From Elysia marginata (lineage: Eukaryota > Mollusca > Gastropoda > Plakobranchidae), in assembly GCA_019649035.1 (NCBI GenBank), contig BMAT01013781.1, forward strand, positions 37,380-75,559: a stretch of DNA of 38,180 nucleotides, given 5' to 3'. A model generated the notes under the pieces. That model searched no databases, was not told the origin of the DNA, and was given only the letters and a program-made list of their open reading frames with translations. Below are positions 11,730-25,700 of the stretch, one piece after another (the stretch's first letter is position 1; every line of letters begins with the position of its first letter). A program made the position numbers and the translations under genes.

Positions 11730-11875
11730 TTAATAAAACAGGAAAGCACACAGAACAGAGGTGCAGCAAGCTGCAAGGAACATTACATAGATAGTCATCA
11801 ATACAGCAGGAATCCAGGATCCCTTAGTTTCTTTGCTGTCGTCAAGTTGGTAACCATCAGGTTCACTTCGCTTTA
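11730..11875 (-). CDS. FRRS1: FRRS1 terminal coding exon 14: C-terminal membrane helix
   Basis: The acceptor TTTTTCTTTCAG starts KRSEPDGYQLDDSKETKGSW. A hydrophobic segment follows, ending CCTSVLCAFLFY and a TAA stop at 11730-11732. The phase matches exon 13 across the assembly gap, so no exon needs to be missing there. Confidence 0.92.
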
Positions 11876-14800
11876 CTGAAAGAAAAAAAAAAGAAAATGA
11901 TTGTTGATCTTAATCGGGAATGCGATTTCAAGGGAGAATTAGAGTAGTCGTTCTTGGCTGAAAGGCAGCCAAGGCGTAAGCGCGTTTTTTCTTCTNNNNN
12001 NNNNNNNNNNNNNNNNNNNNNNNNNNNNNNNNNNNNNNNNNNNNNNNNNNNNNNNNNNNNNNNNNNNNNNNNNNNNNNNNNNNNNNNNNNNNNNNNNNNN
12101 NNNNNNNNNNNNNNNNNNNNNNNNNNNNNNNNNNNNNNNNNNNNNNNNNNNNNNNNNNNNNNNNNNNNNNNNNNNNNNNNNNNNNNNNNNNNNNNNNNNN
12201 NNNNNNNNNNNNNNNNNNNNNNNNNNNNNNNNNNNNNNNNNNNNNNNNNNNNNNNNNNNNNNNNNNNNNNNNNNNNNNNNNNNNNNNNNNNNNNNNNNNN
12301 NNNNNNNNNNNNNNNNNNNNNNNNNNNNNNNNNNNNNNNNNNNNNNNNNNNNNNNNNNNNNNNNNNNNNNNNNNNNNNNNNNNNNNNNNNNNNNNNNNNN
12401 NNNNNNNNNNNNNNNNNNNNNNNNNNNNNNNNNNNNNNNNNNNNNNNNNNNNNNNNNNNNNNNNNNNNNNNNNNNNNNNNNNNNNNNNNNNNNNNNNNNN
12501 NNNNNNNNNNNNNNNNNNNNNNNNNNNNNNNNNNNNNNNNNNNNNNNNNNNNNNNNNNNNNNNNNNNNNNNNNNNNNNNNNNNNNNNNNNNNNNNNNNNN
12601 NNNNNNNNNNNNNNNNNNNNNNNNNNNNNNNNNNNNNNNNNNNNNNNNNNNNNNNNNNNNNNNNNNNNNNNNNNNNNNNNNNNNNNNNNNNNNNNNNNNN
12701 NNNNNNNNNNNNNNNNNNNNNNNNNNNNNNNNNNNNNNNNNNNNNNNNNNNNNNNNNNNNNNNNNNNNNNNNNNNNNNNNNNNNNNNNNNNNNNNNNNNN
12801 NNNNNNNNNNNNNNNNNNNTAAATTGAGTTTCTGTTTGCTAAATATGGAAACATTACATTGAAAATCATCGCAATTTTTACTTTGAGTGAATCAAAGTAA
12901 TTACACTTTAAATTATAAGCCAAAGTGAATTTAAAAAAGAAGTATTTTGTTGTTGATAACGCTAAAAAAGCATTATTTTTTAGGTCTTGTGATGGACACG
13001 ACCTTTCAATCAGGAACGATAACTCTTGTTTTCCCGCTTATCTCATTCCAGATAACCTTTGCAAGTTGTGTAAAAAATTCAACACATCATAATACAGCTG
13101 TAAAAGGTAAGCTATGTCTTTCTTCTCTTTTGTATAGGTTTGTTCGGGAATCTAAAAAGCTTAGAAACAAAATTCTTACAACTAGCGCATGTTGGCAACT
13201 TGAATTTAAGAAAACGCCTTTTCAAGAAAACGCCTTTTTTCTACATTTTAAATAGGTAGAATTTCTAATACCTTCTCCCATAATCTGGATAAATATACCT
13301 TTTTTTACAACATTTGAAAGGTCTGAAAAATTGCATATAGTTCAAATTATTAATGCCTTGTTAGATTAAGTTGTTTAAATTTTAACATCTCTTTTCAACT
13401 ACAAGGTTATATCAGAGACGGCATTTGGGACAATTGAAAGCATGCTGCCACACTGTGATGTAGGCCTAATGAGTGCTTGCATACACCACACCCAGTCACA
13501 TTGTCCTGACACCGAGCCGACCAGACTTAGCACTAAATCCATAATTCCAGGCACTAGGCAGATCAGCTGCTAATACCAATTTTAAAGTCCTTAGGTTTGA
13601 CTCGGCCGGGGATCGAACCCACACCTCCCGATCTCTGAGCTAGGCCACGGAGCCTGTCTAAATGCCTTGTGATGTGAAAATTACAATATCATACTTATTG
13701 GCACTTGTTGTCGTACATACTTTTACATTTCTTGGAAATAAATCTCATTACTTCTAATTTCATCAAGAACAAGTTCTTCTTATCTATATTTTTAAAAGAA
13801 GTTTTGCGAGGTTTATGCCCTGTTTTGTATTGTTTCATTTTACGGGGGAAGTTGTTTCTTATTATTCACTGTAATCCGTTAAACACTATGACTGTTTTAC
13901 ATACACCTAAAACTTACTGATGCAACTGACAATCTCAAAGCAGATGTGCCACATTATTTGAACACCAGCCCAAATGCTAAGTGTGATCATGCCAAAGTCA
14001 TGCATGTCCTCAGTGATGTAGTCAATTTTGAAAGCCAAAAACATGGTCACAGCTGAGAAAACAAAAAGATTGGGTTTTGGGGGAAACAGATTAGTTTTTT
14101 TTGGAGGGGGGGAAACAAATGGTTAAAATCAAATCAGTCTTTTTTTTTAACAAAATCATTTATGTCCTTTCAGGCCATACGTTTTCAAAATACGGTTTCA
14201 TTTTCAAAATTAATGAAACTGTAATGATGAGATCAGAGCTCTGTGAAAGATTGGGAGTGTTGAAAATCTTTCCCCATTCAAAAGCCTTAAGCCTGCACAC
14301 ATACTGCAATGCTTATTGATAAATTCTCTAATCCCTTTATTTTCTTCATTCTAAAACCACCTAAAAGGACAATATTTACCTACAGCTGGCTGTTTCTTTA
14401 TTAACAGCAACACGTGTTATAATGAGAATTCTCATGTCTTGTTCAGTTTACTTCCCTTAAGGAGCAAGAATCCTTTAGATTTAATGAAACTTCTTTTAAC
14501 TTTTGTAGATCTAAAATACAAAGGTTTTGTACAAAACGAACAATTCAAATTTTAGTAGACCTTCTTTACAAAGTATGGAATTCAGAGGCTACTGAAATAT
14601 ACTTCTGGAAAGGGCCTGTTGTTACATAACGAAATTGAAAAACAGGCAATGATAGCAGTTTATTTATCATTTTACCTGCAATAACATGGGAAGCCTGCCC
14701 AAGAATTCTATGACCCCAGTTGAAGAAGATCCTAAGTTTATGATCTGGACCAGGTCGAAGCATACCAGCAATAATCTGCAAGCCCACAGCTACTGCCACT

Positions 14801-17800
14801 GCTAAGCCCCAATAAGCATGAGGATCGGCTGCCTGAAGTTAATAGGAAATAACAAACTACATTGAAAAAAATCTGATTATTTGACAAAAAAGAAACAAAA
14901 ACGCCTTTACATACATTCATTTAAAGCCTTGAAGCAAGGTTTTCATTTTAACCTCTTTGACAGATTTCTAAATGATTATGAATGTCCTCAATTTGTGATG
15001 GAAAGTCTTGTTCACTCTGCATATATTTTCTGGGGGTTGGGGGTAGTTTTGTTTAGCCTAGATAAATGAATGTTCTTAAATTTATAATCAATGAAAATAC
15101 TGAGACAAAACAAAGGGTAGAATATTAGCTAGACTGGCACAAAAAAATTCCATTTTAAGTTGAAAACCATGTCCTCACATTGGCCTAAATTAGGCTATTA
15201 TGAGAATAGGCAATGAAAATAAAACTTTAGCTTAAAATTACAACTCTCCAATGATATGTCAGTATTTATAGGCATTAATGAAAGAGAAAATTATAAACAA
15301 TTTATTTATATATTGTGAAAATGATAAAGAAGTTTATGGAGCTAAACACAGTTCAGCCATATCTAGGCCCTTAATTTCCTTGAGTCACACATTACAATAT
15401 CAAACTGTTGTCTTTGTTTTGCAAGATAAAATGCCCGGCACTTTAATGAACTGGGCTAAAGTAATTACCTTTCTTATGGGAGTTCCATAGTGGCTAAAGA
15501 TTAGGCTGAGACCAATTGCTGTCAAAATGGCAACAAGGATAGCAAGGGTTCTGTGTACCTTGGAAAGAATAAAAACACTTTTTTTGCACACATATACGAG
15601 TTTTGTTGTCTTGTTATCAGTCAAAATGAGTCTTAAGTTGAAATAAGAAGGTTGTCAGATATTAGTACCACAGAAAAGCTGATTTTCTCTACTTTTTATT
15701 ACAACAAACAAAAAAGCTCCATCATGCTTCTGTATAAAGCTATAGCTGTTTGGCGTCAGCACGGTTAGGTCTTTTGAAATTTCAGAAAAGGGAGAAAAAA
15801 AGTAATTAAAGTTGAGATGATTATAAAGGTGTTGAAGCCTTAGCAGCAACTTAGCAGCAACATCAAACAAAATTTTGCATATAAAACGTAAAATTTCAAC
15901 AAGAATTTGGTGTGAAAACTGTTTAGAAATGGCTTTTGTGTCAAAATCTAAAATTTAAAAAAATTGACTTCTTAACACCCACTAACCTTCAAAAGCATAT
16001 AATTCAAAACTTGGACAGAATGCGACATGGACAAACAATTGAAATTGATATATCAATCAAGAAAATTCTCTCTGCTATTAAAACTGATCATTTTTAGTCT
16101 GATGTATTTTTAAATCAAAATAAGGACACCTTTTTTGTTCTTCATATAAAAATTGTGCAATTATTCATATGACGCTCCTTTGCTCAGTTTTATAATGATG
16201 AAAATCTACCTGAAACCAAATCTTAGTGCCAAAGAGACGTTTCTTTGCCATCATGTCTTTGTAATGTCGAGCAATGACTGTTACGATGCCACTGAGGAAA
16301 GTCCAGGCTACTATCATCAAGGCACCTGGTTCAAGAGTTGTAATTTTGGAAAAAAAAACGAATTGTGAAATTTTACATGGAGGCCAATTTCAGAAATGCA
16401 TATCTGAAAGATAATAACTCTAATATATCATATATTCCTAACAATCTGAGGCGCAGCCAGACAAAACAAGTGATCCGTCAATAATGTCACTGATACTGCC
16501 ACCACAGGAATGTTGGCTGCTCCTCATATATAAGATTTATTACTTTCTACAAAACTATAGACAACATGTTGTTGCTTTCAAAGGAGGAGTTGCGCTTATA
16601 GATTGACAAATTAACAACATAGTAGATTTATCACATGTTCATTGATTGTATAAAGTCTGCACAAGAATTGAACCTCAAATTTGTAGATTCTGTACATTAT
16701 GAAGGACCACAGTCATACCTTTACTGTGAGTGTAAATGTAAATTATGAAAAATAATCCCTATTTTTATACAGGTTTGACTTTTAAAGAATTTTCAAATTC
16801 TCAAAGCTGAAGTACAGATGTGAGCGGGTGGCAGCTTTACCCTTGTGCATAAGATAAGATAGGAGGAATTTAATTTTTTAGTTCTATGTCTTCATAAAAT
16901 TATCAAACAAAAAACAATCTAAAATTTTTAGATGGACTGGATAAGGGAAAGGTAAAAGCAAACTCCTTTTAATGTAGCTATTTCACAACCAGTGCCATAC
17001 AGAAAGCCTGACAAGAGAATAAAAACCTGATTATCTTTGATTTGCGACATAATTTCAATATTGGCACAATAGCCTCCAATAAATTAATACTAACCATGTA
17101 CTCGGACCAAAATATGAAATGCAGTTCCTCTATGTGTGTCACTTTCACTGATCCTTATACTTGAGAATGTAGTAGCAGGCATGTCTTTGTGTCTTGTAAT
17201 GACATTTGAATCTGCATGAAAAGTATAAGTAATTATCATTGTAAAATATATTTGTATCGCAACCAGGCTAAATAACAAACAAGGGAAAAAATTGAATCTA
17301 ACAAAGACATTTAAAAAAGTGAGACTGGAAATTTGCAGTTTTGCCTGTAATCAGGTCGTATAAATATCTTAACGATAAATACCAGCAGAGCTACCACAGT
17401 CTAGTCAACAAGCCTTGCATTTCAATGTTACCTGTAAGTCTTTAATGTCTTGTTTATCATCTAGAGGTTAGGCCCTTCAATTAGCTCACCCCACAGGCGG
17501 TTACACTATCAACAATACGGGTTCAACTTGAAAGTTTCCCATCTCTCCTGTCTCTGATCTTAATCTTCTTAAAATGTTTTAATTTATTTCATTTTAACAG
17601 AGGGGTTCAAAAATATATTATATTGTTTAGAGATATTTTTGTTTGATAATAATTTAAAGGATAATTTATAGAGATGGAAACCAATAGATAGTACAGGGGT
17701 TTTTAAAGCATGCAGGATTTATCATTTTATTTTATAAATACTGTATTGATTTTCAAATAGGCCTACCGTTTTCCAGCTTATTGCTGGCAGGAATTTGTAA

Positions 17801-19034
17801 ACGTTATAAACCATTGATGTGTACTTTTATTGAACAAAAAGCTATTGCTGTAACATGAGTAATTAAAAAAGACTTTCACACCTCCATAGACCTGAGAAAA
17901 TTGTAACAGCAAATGGCATGCCACACTGTCAGTGAGTAAAATTTGAAATTTATTGGAATAGATTTTATTTTGTGCAGCTTTAAAATTTCTTTACTTACAA
18001 ATGTGACAGATTTTTTTTAATCTCATAGTTTTGTTTAGTTAACATCATTAATGTCAACAACTTTATTGTACAAGTATGAAGAATTTCTCTTGGTTTAACT
18101 TTGTCAGGACTGTTTTTTACAAAGAAAATAAAAAAAGAACTTAAGCCTACTTCCTTGTAGTATAAGCATTTTTATGAACCTATGGGGACAAAATCTATCA
18201 CGTTTTGCAGCTTTACCAACCAGGCATTACTGGACCCCAAGCCAGTTGTATACGCCAAGCTGTGCCCTTGTCAAAAGGCATGTCATTTTTTTCTGGCTTG
18301 CCGTTGACCAATTTGATCCTTCCCACTGTAGAGCTGACTGACATTTTAAATCGACATGCAAGACGCCCGTCCTCAAGTTTCACCTCTGCAGCCATCAGAT
18401 CATTCTAGAATTAAAGAAAATTCTTATTTCATTTCATATTCTGATAACTTGTATAATAGTATAGGGATATATAAAGAAATTACCTCATGACATAGCATTA
18501 TAGTTTTAGTTATTTTTACTGTTAGAAATAAAAAAAGTGGAATGCAAAAACTTGTCTTGCAATCAGGGTGAATAAAGTAGATGTCGCATATTTCACATTC
18601 TGAGGTGCTGCTTGTTTGAGAATGCTTTTTTAACTTTAAAACATAGAAGATTTCGTGAAATTATAAGATTTTGGTGGAAAGATATTAAAACTTTTCTTGA
18701 TTTGAAATATAGAGATAAAACAAAAGATAGGCTTTTGAAAGACATTTTCCCGAATCAGGATTTCCGACCTCCGAGGCATTCACCAAGGTCGCAAGGAATT
18801 TTTCTGTGCTTCTTTTGTAGGCCTACAACATTTTAACTTCATTCAGATAAGCATTGCTGCTTTAACCTTCGTTTTACCTTTTTTTCAATTGAATGACTTG
18901 GAATGTTATTATGTTCATAAGGCAGTCTAAGCTTGTTTTGAAATGTCTAGGACCGTATAATTATTTTTCATTGCCTCACAACAATTGTTGTGAATTTTGT
19001 GCGCTATAAAAGTCTCCTGTTACTATTAATACTA

Positions 19035-19078
<44 letters not shown>

Positions 19079-22000
19079 GTTACAACTATATTAGATAGGT
19101 TTGAATGAAAATAATATTTTTATAAAAAAAAACTTAACCAGAGGCCGTTGCCTAGGGCGAGCGCTTGCCAGGAACAGGCAAACGGTGTGCAACAAATGTT
19201 TTTGTTCCAAGTCAACCCTGTTCTCAGCAAACTTTTTAAATGGCGACCTCCTTTTCTAAAACGGCATCCACCTAACGTTCCTGACAAAGGAATTGGGTCA
19301 AATCAATAAAATACTGTCTATGTTAGAAAACTTGTTCAGTAAGTTGCATTTTGATACATGGTTTTAATAGTAGTGAAGATCAACAAAATATCTGTTTAGC
19401 GTACATGACTACTTTCAATTTTAAAATTTCAACAGGAAATAGCACCATGAAAAATTAACCAATCAACTTTGTAAGTTCGTCTTGCACTACCTAGGGAGGC
19501 TGTTTGCAAGCACTGGCAAACCTTATCAGCCAATGATGGCAAATTAGCTGTTGCATCGGGTGAACGAAAATCTGTTTGCAAGCGCTCGTGCAATGCAATG
19601 GGCCTCTTATGTACTTACATTTTCAAAGCCTAACTTACGGTTATAACTCGTTCATTGAACTTTCCGGGGTTAAGGCCGTGTTGGACACTCATCTCATCTG
19701 TGATTGCTGCACATACAAAGGTCTCATCGTTTGCCTGGAAAATATAAGTCGTTTAAAAATCTTAACTTGATAACAAACATACATTATACTAAATTTACAA
19801 TAATGTTTTTAAAAAAGATATAAACAATAGAAACAACAAAGCTTTCTTAATTTATCTTGGAACATCATGCAGGCCAGTTGGTAATTCTGTATCTTAGAAC
19901 AGCAGTTGCACGGCTTGGAGTTTAGACATTTATTTTAAAAAGAAGAAAAACATTGTTTTTTTTATCAACTTTGTAAAGAAAAAAGACTGGGTTTGATATA
20001 AAATGTTAGTTCATGGTTGCAATTTACTTGTGAGCTATTTTTATTTTCTTTTATTTTTATATCCAATTCTCCCTGTGTCTTTCTTAACTTCCCTTGAAAG
20101 CAACATCTGGAAGGTCAAGTTGATACGCTTGACTAAATGCAAACCTTGGTGGCGAATGTAGTAACATTGCTTTGCAGGGATAGCATTAGGATACTGCAAC
20201 AAAATCTTTCATAGCCTCTGTTTGAATGTAACAACAGCCAACAGCTTTTACCCTAGTCATAAATTGAATGGGACCTAATTTTTCACTGCAACTCAAACCA
20301 CTCAGAGATTTGACAAATTTGCCAAAGCTCTGTAAACCAAAGCTAGTGGTGAAAATTTTTTAATCATAAGCATATATATCTGCAGCATCAACAATTATGG
20401 ACTCTCACGGTAAATGTATCCTAAGTTACTTTTCTTACTTTTCCTTAACACTCAAAAGCTTTGATAATTTTTCACAAATTTCTTAAAAGTTGTGCAAAAC
20501 AGTTGGGTGGGATGCCTTACCATGTCAGCATCTTCCGAGAAAGCTACACCAACATAGCCAGGTGTTGGTCCCGGATCTGCATACATTTCAACTTGGTAGA
20601 TATTTGAGTCAGCCAGATATTCAAAACTGACAGCTGCCACACAGTCATTTTCCTTGCAGTGATATGGGTACAAGAAGCAGGCCTTTTTGTCCCCACAGCC
20701 GGAGAACTCATTTGATTTAGTCATATTTTGGGCACATGCTTCCTACAGACAGAATATGAGACATTAAAATGGCATGAAACTGTTACAAGTATATGTAGAC
20801 CTAAGACTAATTTGTATGATTGAAAGGTCATAAGTACTTAAAAATGATGATCCAGGAAATATTGACTCAAATCAAAGAAACACGGTGGAATCCCTGAATA
20901 AAGACCTTGTAAAATGTTGCTAAAAACAGGTCTTAAAGGAGGAAGGTGTTAGTTCAAGGGTTAAATTACTATACCCATATAAGCGGACGTCTGCAAAGTT
21001 AAAGTCACTTAAGAGGGGTGGTCTTCATTGAGGGGGTCTTAATTGAGGGGTTCCATGTAATAGAAATTTTAAAAAATACATACAAGAATTGGAGGACATA
21101 AGTTTTTTTCAAAATTTGGGTTTGACTTTCAACGCAATGTAACATAAGGTAACTGCTCTGTTTTCTGTCTCATTATGTTTTTTTTTTTTGTTCTGTGTCT
21201 TTCACTCAAATCAAGGACAACTTGGTCAAAATGTCTTAGAAAATATATTAAAAATGGGTTTTTTTTATTTTTACACGAAAATATTCGCATTAATTTTTCT
21301 TCCTACAACCACTTTGGACCTAGAAGCAAGATCGCACAATATTCTAAAATCATTTTTTAAAAAGGACTCAATTATAAAACCTAATTTAGAAGCTCTAATT
21401 TTTAAACGGACATAATCTATGTTCTTTTGAGAAAAAAATGTGAGTATGAACAATCTATGCCATGTGTAGGCTATATTTATACGTACTATATACTCATGAC
21501 TCTGTACTTCGCCTGGCACTGCCGTCAGGGTGGTTTTCATATCCGTCCAAAATGTATAAAAGTTTTCAACCACTGTAGCCCTGAAAACAGAGAGTGTGTT
21601 TGTATTTCGAATTATTATATTGCCAACTTTTATATATATTCACAAAATTAATACGGTATCCTTTTTAATTTGATATGAAGGTTTTGTGTATATTTAGTAG
21701 TAATTGCCTGTCTACTTTGGTTTTTATTTTTGTCTTTTTCAAACTCTATCCTTACAGGCCTCTATCTGAGTATTCACCCCTCCATCTATACAGTGGGACC
21801 TTGCTAATCCGGGATTGCCAATCATAGGATGCTGATTTTGTCGATTTGCCAAGCTACCTGAGATTTTAGTTTGAACACTAGTTATATAAAATGTATTAAA
21901 GGTAATAATCAGTCCTGTGTTTCTTTGCAAAGTGTGAATTAATGAGATATCTGAGAAACCTATGGGAGATCACTATTTCATTGCGATGAATATTATGGCT

Positions 22001-22696
22001 TCGATTCATCTCTTTTTACGATCTTGAAGCAGAATGACTAGCTTTGGCACATTACGGTCATGCAAACATCTAGCCTATCATCAAGCACCGAAAGGTGAAT
22101 CTGCAATAAACTGGACCAATTCAGATGAATGTTGACTATGACTGTGGTTGGAGGGTTATTCTCGAGTCAATACAACAGGTCTATCTATACAGTTGCTTAA
22201 CTTGTTTGTTAAGCGTGGTGTGGAGGCGGTCTTTTGTTTCAGGTGAGAAACATAAAGGCGATTGATAATAATCAAGTTGTTACTAGCATAAGTATTGGCT
22301 TACTTGTGAAAGACCCGCTCTTACATACAGCAAGGGCGACTGACTCCATCATCGCCATAAACCAGATTTTATCTTTTAAAAAAAAAGGATTAGTCTATTA
22401 CTTTCTCTTTTCTTTTGAAAAATAAAAGTTTCCAAAATTGTCTGGTCTCTCTTCTCAATTAAGAGAGTTAATTGAATAAGAATATTCCGTTTATTTCCTT
22501 CAAATCTCTCTTTTTCTCAGTTTCCTGATTTTCCTGATTCCGAGGTCTCACTGTACATCTATTAAACTTTTTTTTTACTACGGGGTACTTTCAGTAGTAG
22601 ATCCAATTTTTTAATGTTACCAGCCCTTTACCTAACAAACCTACCTATATCTCTTACTTAACAACTTACCAATCTACCCAACACACACACACACAC

Positions 22697-22739
<43 letters not shown>

Positions 22740-25700
22740 TCCCTCTTATGTGTCTGTAGAAACTATATCTTCAGCCTTTATTCTTAGGGTACCTCAATCA
22801 ATTTCAGCCTTATACAATGCTACTTAAGTCAGATTGCTACTGATCTTTTGATCTTCCCTGTCTTCACAGCGATTAAAATTATACCGCAGTAAAGTTATAT
22901 CTTGCAATCAGTCAACTTGAGAAAGATGGCTTAATTTTCAATTTGAAAAAGAGCCTATCTGCTTTTTCATCATTATTTTAGGTTCATCACAATTTAAAAT
23001 AACTTTTTATGCAATTTTGACAATTTCAAGCACTCTTAAAAACATCAACACCTTCAAATGTGAGAATTGTGTATATATCATCTCACTCATGAGGACTGAT
23101 TGCAAGACACAAGATAGAGAATGCCATACTGAAATATTATATTCCCGGCATTGTATGAAGGTGCTGTCCAGTTAAACCTTACAGATGTCACATCGCCTTT
23201 GTTCTTGTGAGTCACCATGTTCTGAAAATAATGATTTTGGTTTATCATACATTTTAAAAAAGTTCAACTAATTTTTATACTACCTATTATAATGTTTGGT
23301 AGTAATTTGAGGTTTAAGAGGAGGAAAAGTTTATTGATGCATTGCAAAAAGCTGCAAACATTTAAATGGAGTTGACCTCTTAATCACATAATTTTTAACC
23401 CTTATGCAGCAACCCAAATTCATTTATTGAGGGGCTGTCTCAAAAACTGTCTTTCAGTCTCATCTTTGTTGTACTTCTTGCAAATCTATTTCATGAAGCA
23501 ATTAAAAATATCCCCTAGAATCACTCTTGATGTTTTCACTATAATTGCTGTATAAATTACCTTCATTCATGAGCTGCCTAACCTGTGGGCCTACCTAGAT
23601 ATATAAAATCATAGCTAAAACATACAGCCTTTTTTTTCTAGCATATTATAAATGGATAATGCTTTCTAGGAATCTGTAATGAAGAAAAGAAGACAACAGA
23701 GATTGGTGCAGATTTTTCCTTGGTTTTTCGTATTTTATTTACACTCTTGAAAAAACAATCATGGTGTCCTTTCATCTGTTAATAGCCTACTGGTGATCAA
23801 TGCATATGAAAGAAGCGTGAAAGTTGTTTAACATGCTGTGTGTTGCATGCTTAAGTTAAAATTCAAAGAAGAAAAAAGGGCGCGTAGTCAGAGAATGAAA
23901 GGTACGGACAGGGGGACAGAGAGAAGAGGAGGGGATCATCTAGTAATTGTGCTTAAAATAACATATCTGACCAGAATGCTTCCATTGGCAGCTGGGCATG
24001 TAAAAACTCGGGTCTTTCCATCATCAGGATCTGTAAAACTGCCAACTATTTCAATGGGATGACAATTATCACCTTTAGGCTGCCGATAACCAGCTGTTTG
24101 GAAACCTTTAAAAGGTCGATCACTTGGACCTGAAATCTCCACTGCAAAAAGAAATGCAAATAGCTTTAAAGGTTAGATAGTATGAATTTAAAGACAGTGT
24201 GCCAAAAGAGGGAGTCGGAGGATAGAAACACAAAGAGCTTTTAGTTTCTGTGTACATTTTGTTTGAGCAGTAACTTAGCTCCTTAATTGACAAGTGGCCT
24301 ACCAAACACTAATCAAAGAAAAGGGATCAAAGCAAACACCAGCAAATGCTTACAAATCTGACAGAGATATGGCCCTGTCCACAATGTACTCTTATATCAG
24401 TCAATGAACCAATCGGACGAGGAAAATTTTGTATTCAACACTCACAGCTTCATAAATAGATAAAGAATAATTAACTATGTATAAGATGTAATTTCCAAAA
24501 AATATGTTGCTATATGCGGGAGTGCTTTCTGCTTCGTGAGAATTTTTTATAAGGGTTACTTAAGATGAAAAGGGTGTTTTCTTTCCATTTATCAAAGCTT
24601 AAGGTAAAACGAGTACACTTCATGATATTTTCCGCAATTTATTTATATCGGGTGGCTCAAAAAGCGTCCCCTTATTTGGAGCACCATATATCTAACAGTC
24701 TTTGTGCAATTGTTATTCAATTAAGGCATATGACAAATTAATTATTACTACAATACCACGCCACATATCATCAAAATCCGTTCATAAATGACGAAACAGC
24801 AGATATTTTTAAAAAAAGTTACCGAAACCTGTGGAAAACACACATCGACCTCCACACCAAAGCTGTTTGGAATCCGCGCTGCGCACCCATAAATCAACCA
24901 GAAAAATAGTATCAAAATTACAGATAGGAAGAAGCACTGTAAAAATAATTGTGAAAAGGGGTCTAAAGTTAAAGGCCTACAAACGAATTCAGGTTAGCAG
25001 AAAAATGGACAGTGTGAAAAAGAAAAGACGCCTTAGACCTCAGACCTTTCTGAACAAATTTGCCGATGAAGATTTTAAGCAAATGAAAAATACTTCACTC
25101 TTTTTTAGCGCTGTTCCGTCTCTTGCCAGAGGTTGGATGCTATGGTGCGTCGCCATTCTTCTCGGTCTAGAGCAACCTCACAACATTCGTTGATCCTCCG
25201 TCTAGTCATCGTTTCTTCGATGTTACCAAGCCTGGATTTTCTTTTTCTACCACGTTGTCTCTTCCGGTTGATCTTTCCCTCCATAATGGATTTCTGGAGA
25301 CTTTGGTGACGTCGTATGTGCCCGCAGTACGCGAGCTGTCTGGTTTTTACTGTTTTCAATAGCTCCGTGTGCTTCAAACCTATTTCTTTCAGTACCTCTT
25401 TGTTCTTTTTCTTCTCTTTCCAAGAGATCCTGGCCATTCTACGGTACAGCCACATTTCCAGCGCTTCTATGTTTCTTTCAAGACTTGCATTTAGTGTCCA
25501 AGTTTCACAGGCGTAAAAAAATACCGACCATACGTAGCATTATTTTGGTAAGGCGCGATCGGGTTGCAAAATGGTGTTGTCTGCGAAAGCTAAAAGTCGG
25601 ACACCGCTCTGCAACGGCTTTACCACGAAACGAATGGGTTTTCACAGAAAGTCATCGTTTCTGCTGGCTAGGCTGGAATGGCAAAACCGAGATGTTTTTT

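Larger units (their letters stand above)
14860..17094 (-). other. FRRS1 introns 9 to 11
   Basis: Between exons 12 and 9 the introns are AT-rich, with no repeat I can name and no nested gene. Confidence 0.5.

Noticed and set aside
11928-12923. Long open frames on both strands across the N run
   Set aside because: They consist of unknown bases; the real residues at either end show no similarity to any family.
13594-13654. A functional tRNA gene
   Set aside because: A and B boxes are present, but the stem pairing is not convincing and a SINE body continues directly from it.
18612-18836. 74-codon open frame on the plus strand inside an FRRS1 intron
   Set aside because: No family similarity, AT-driven composition and no ATG at its start; it runs into a retroposon-like 3' end.
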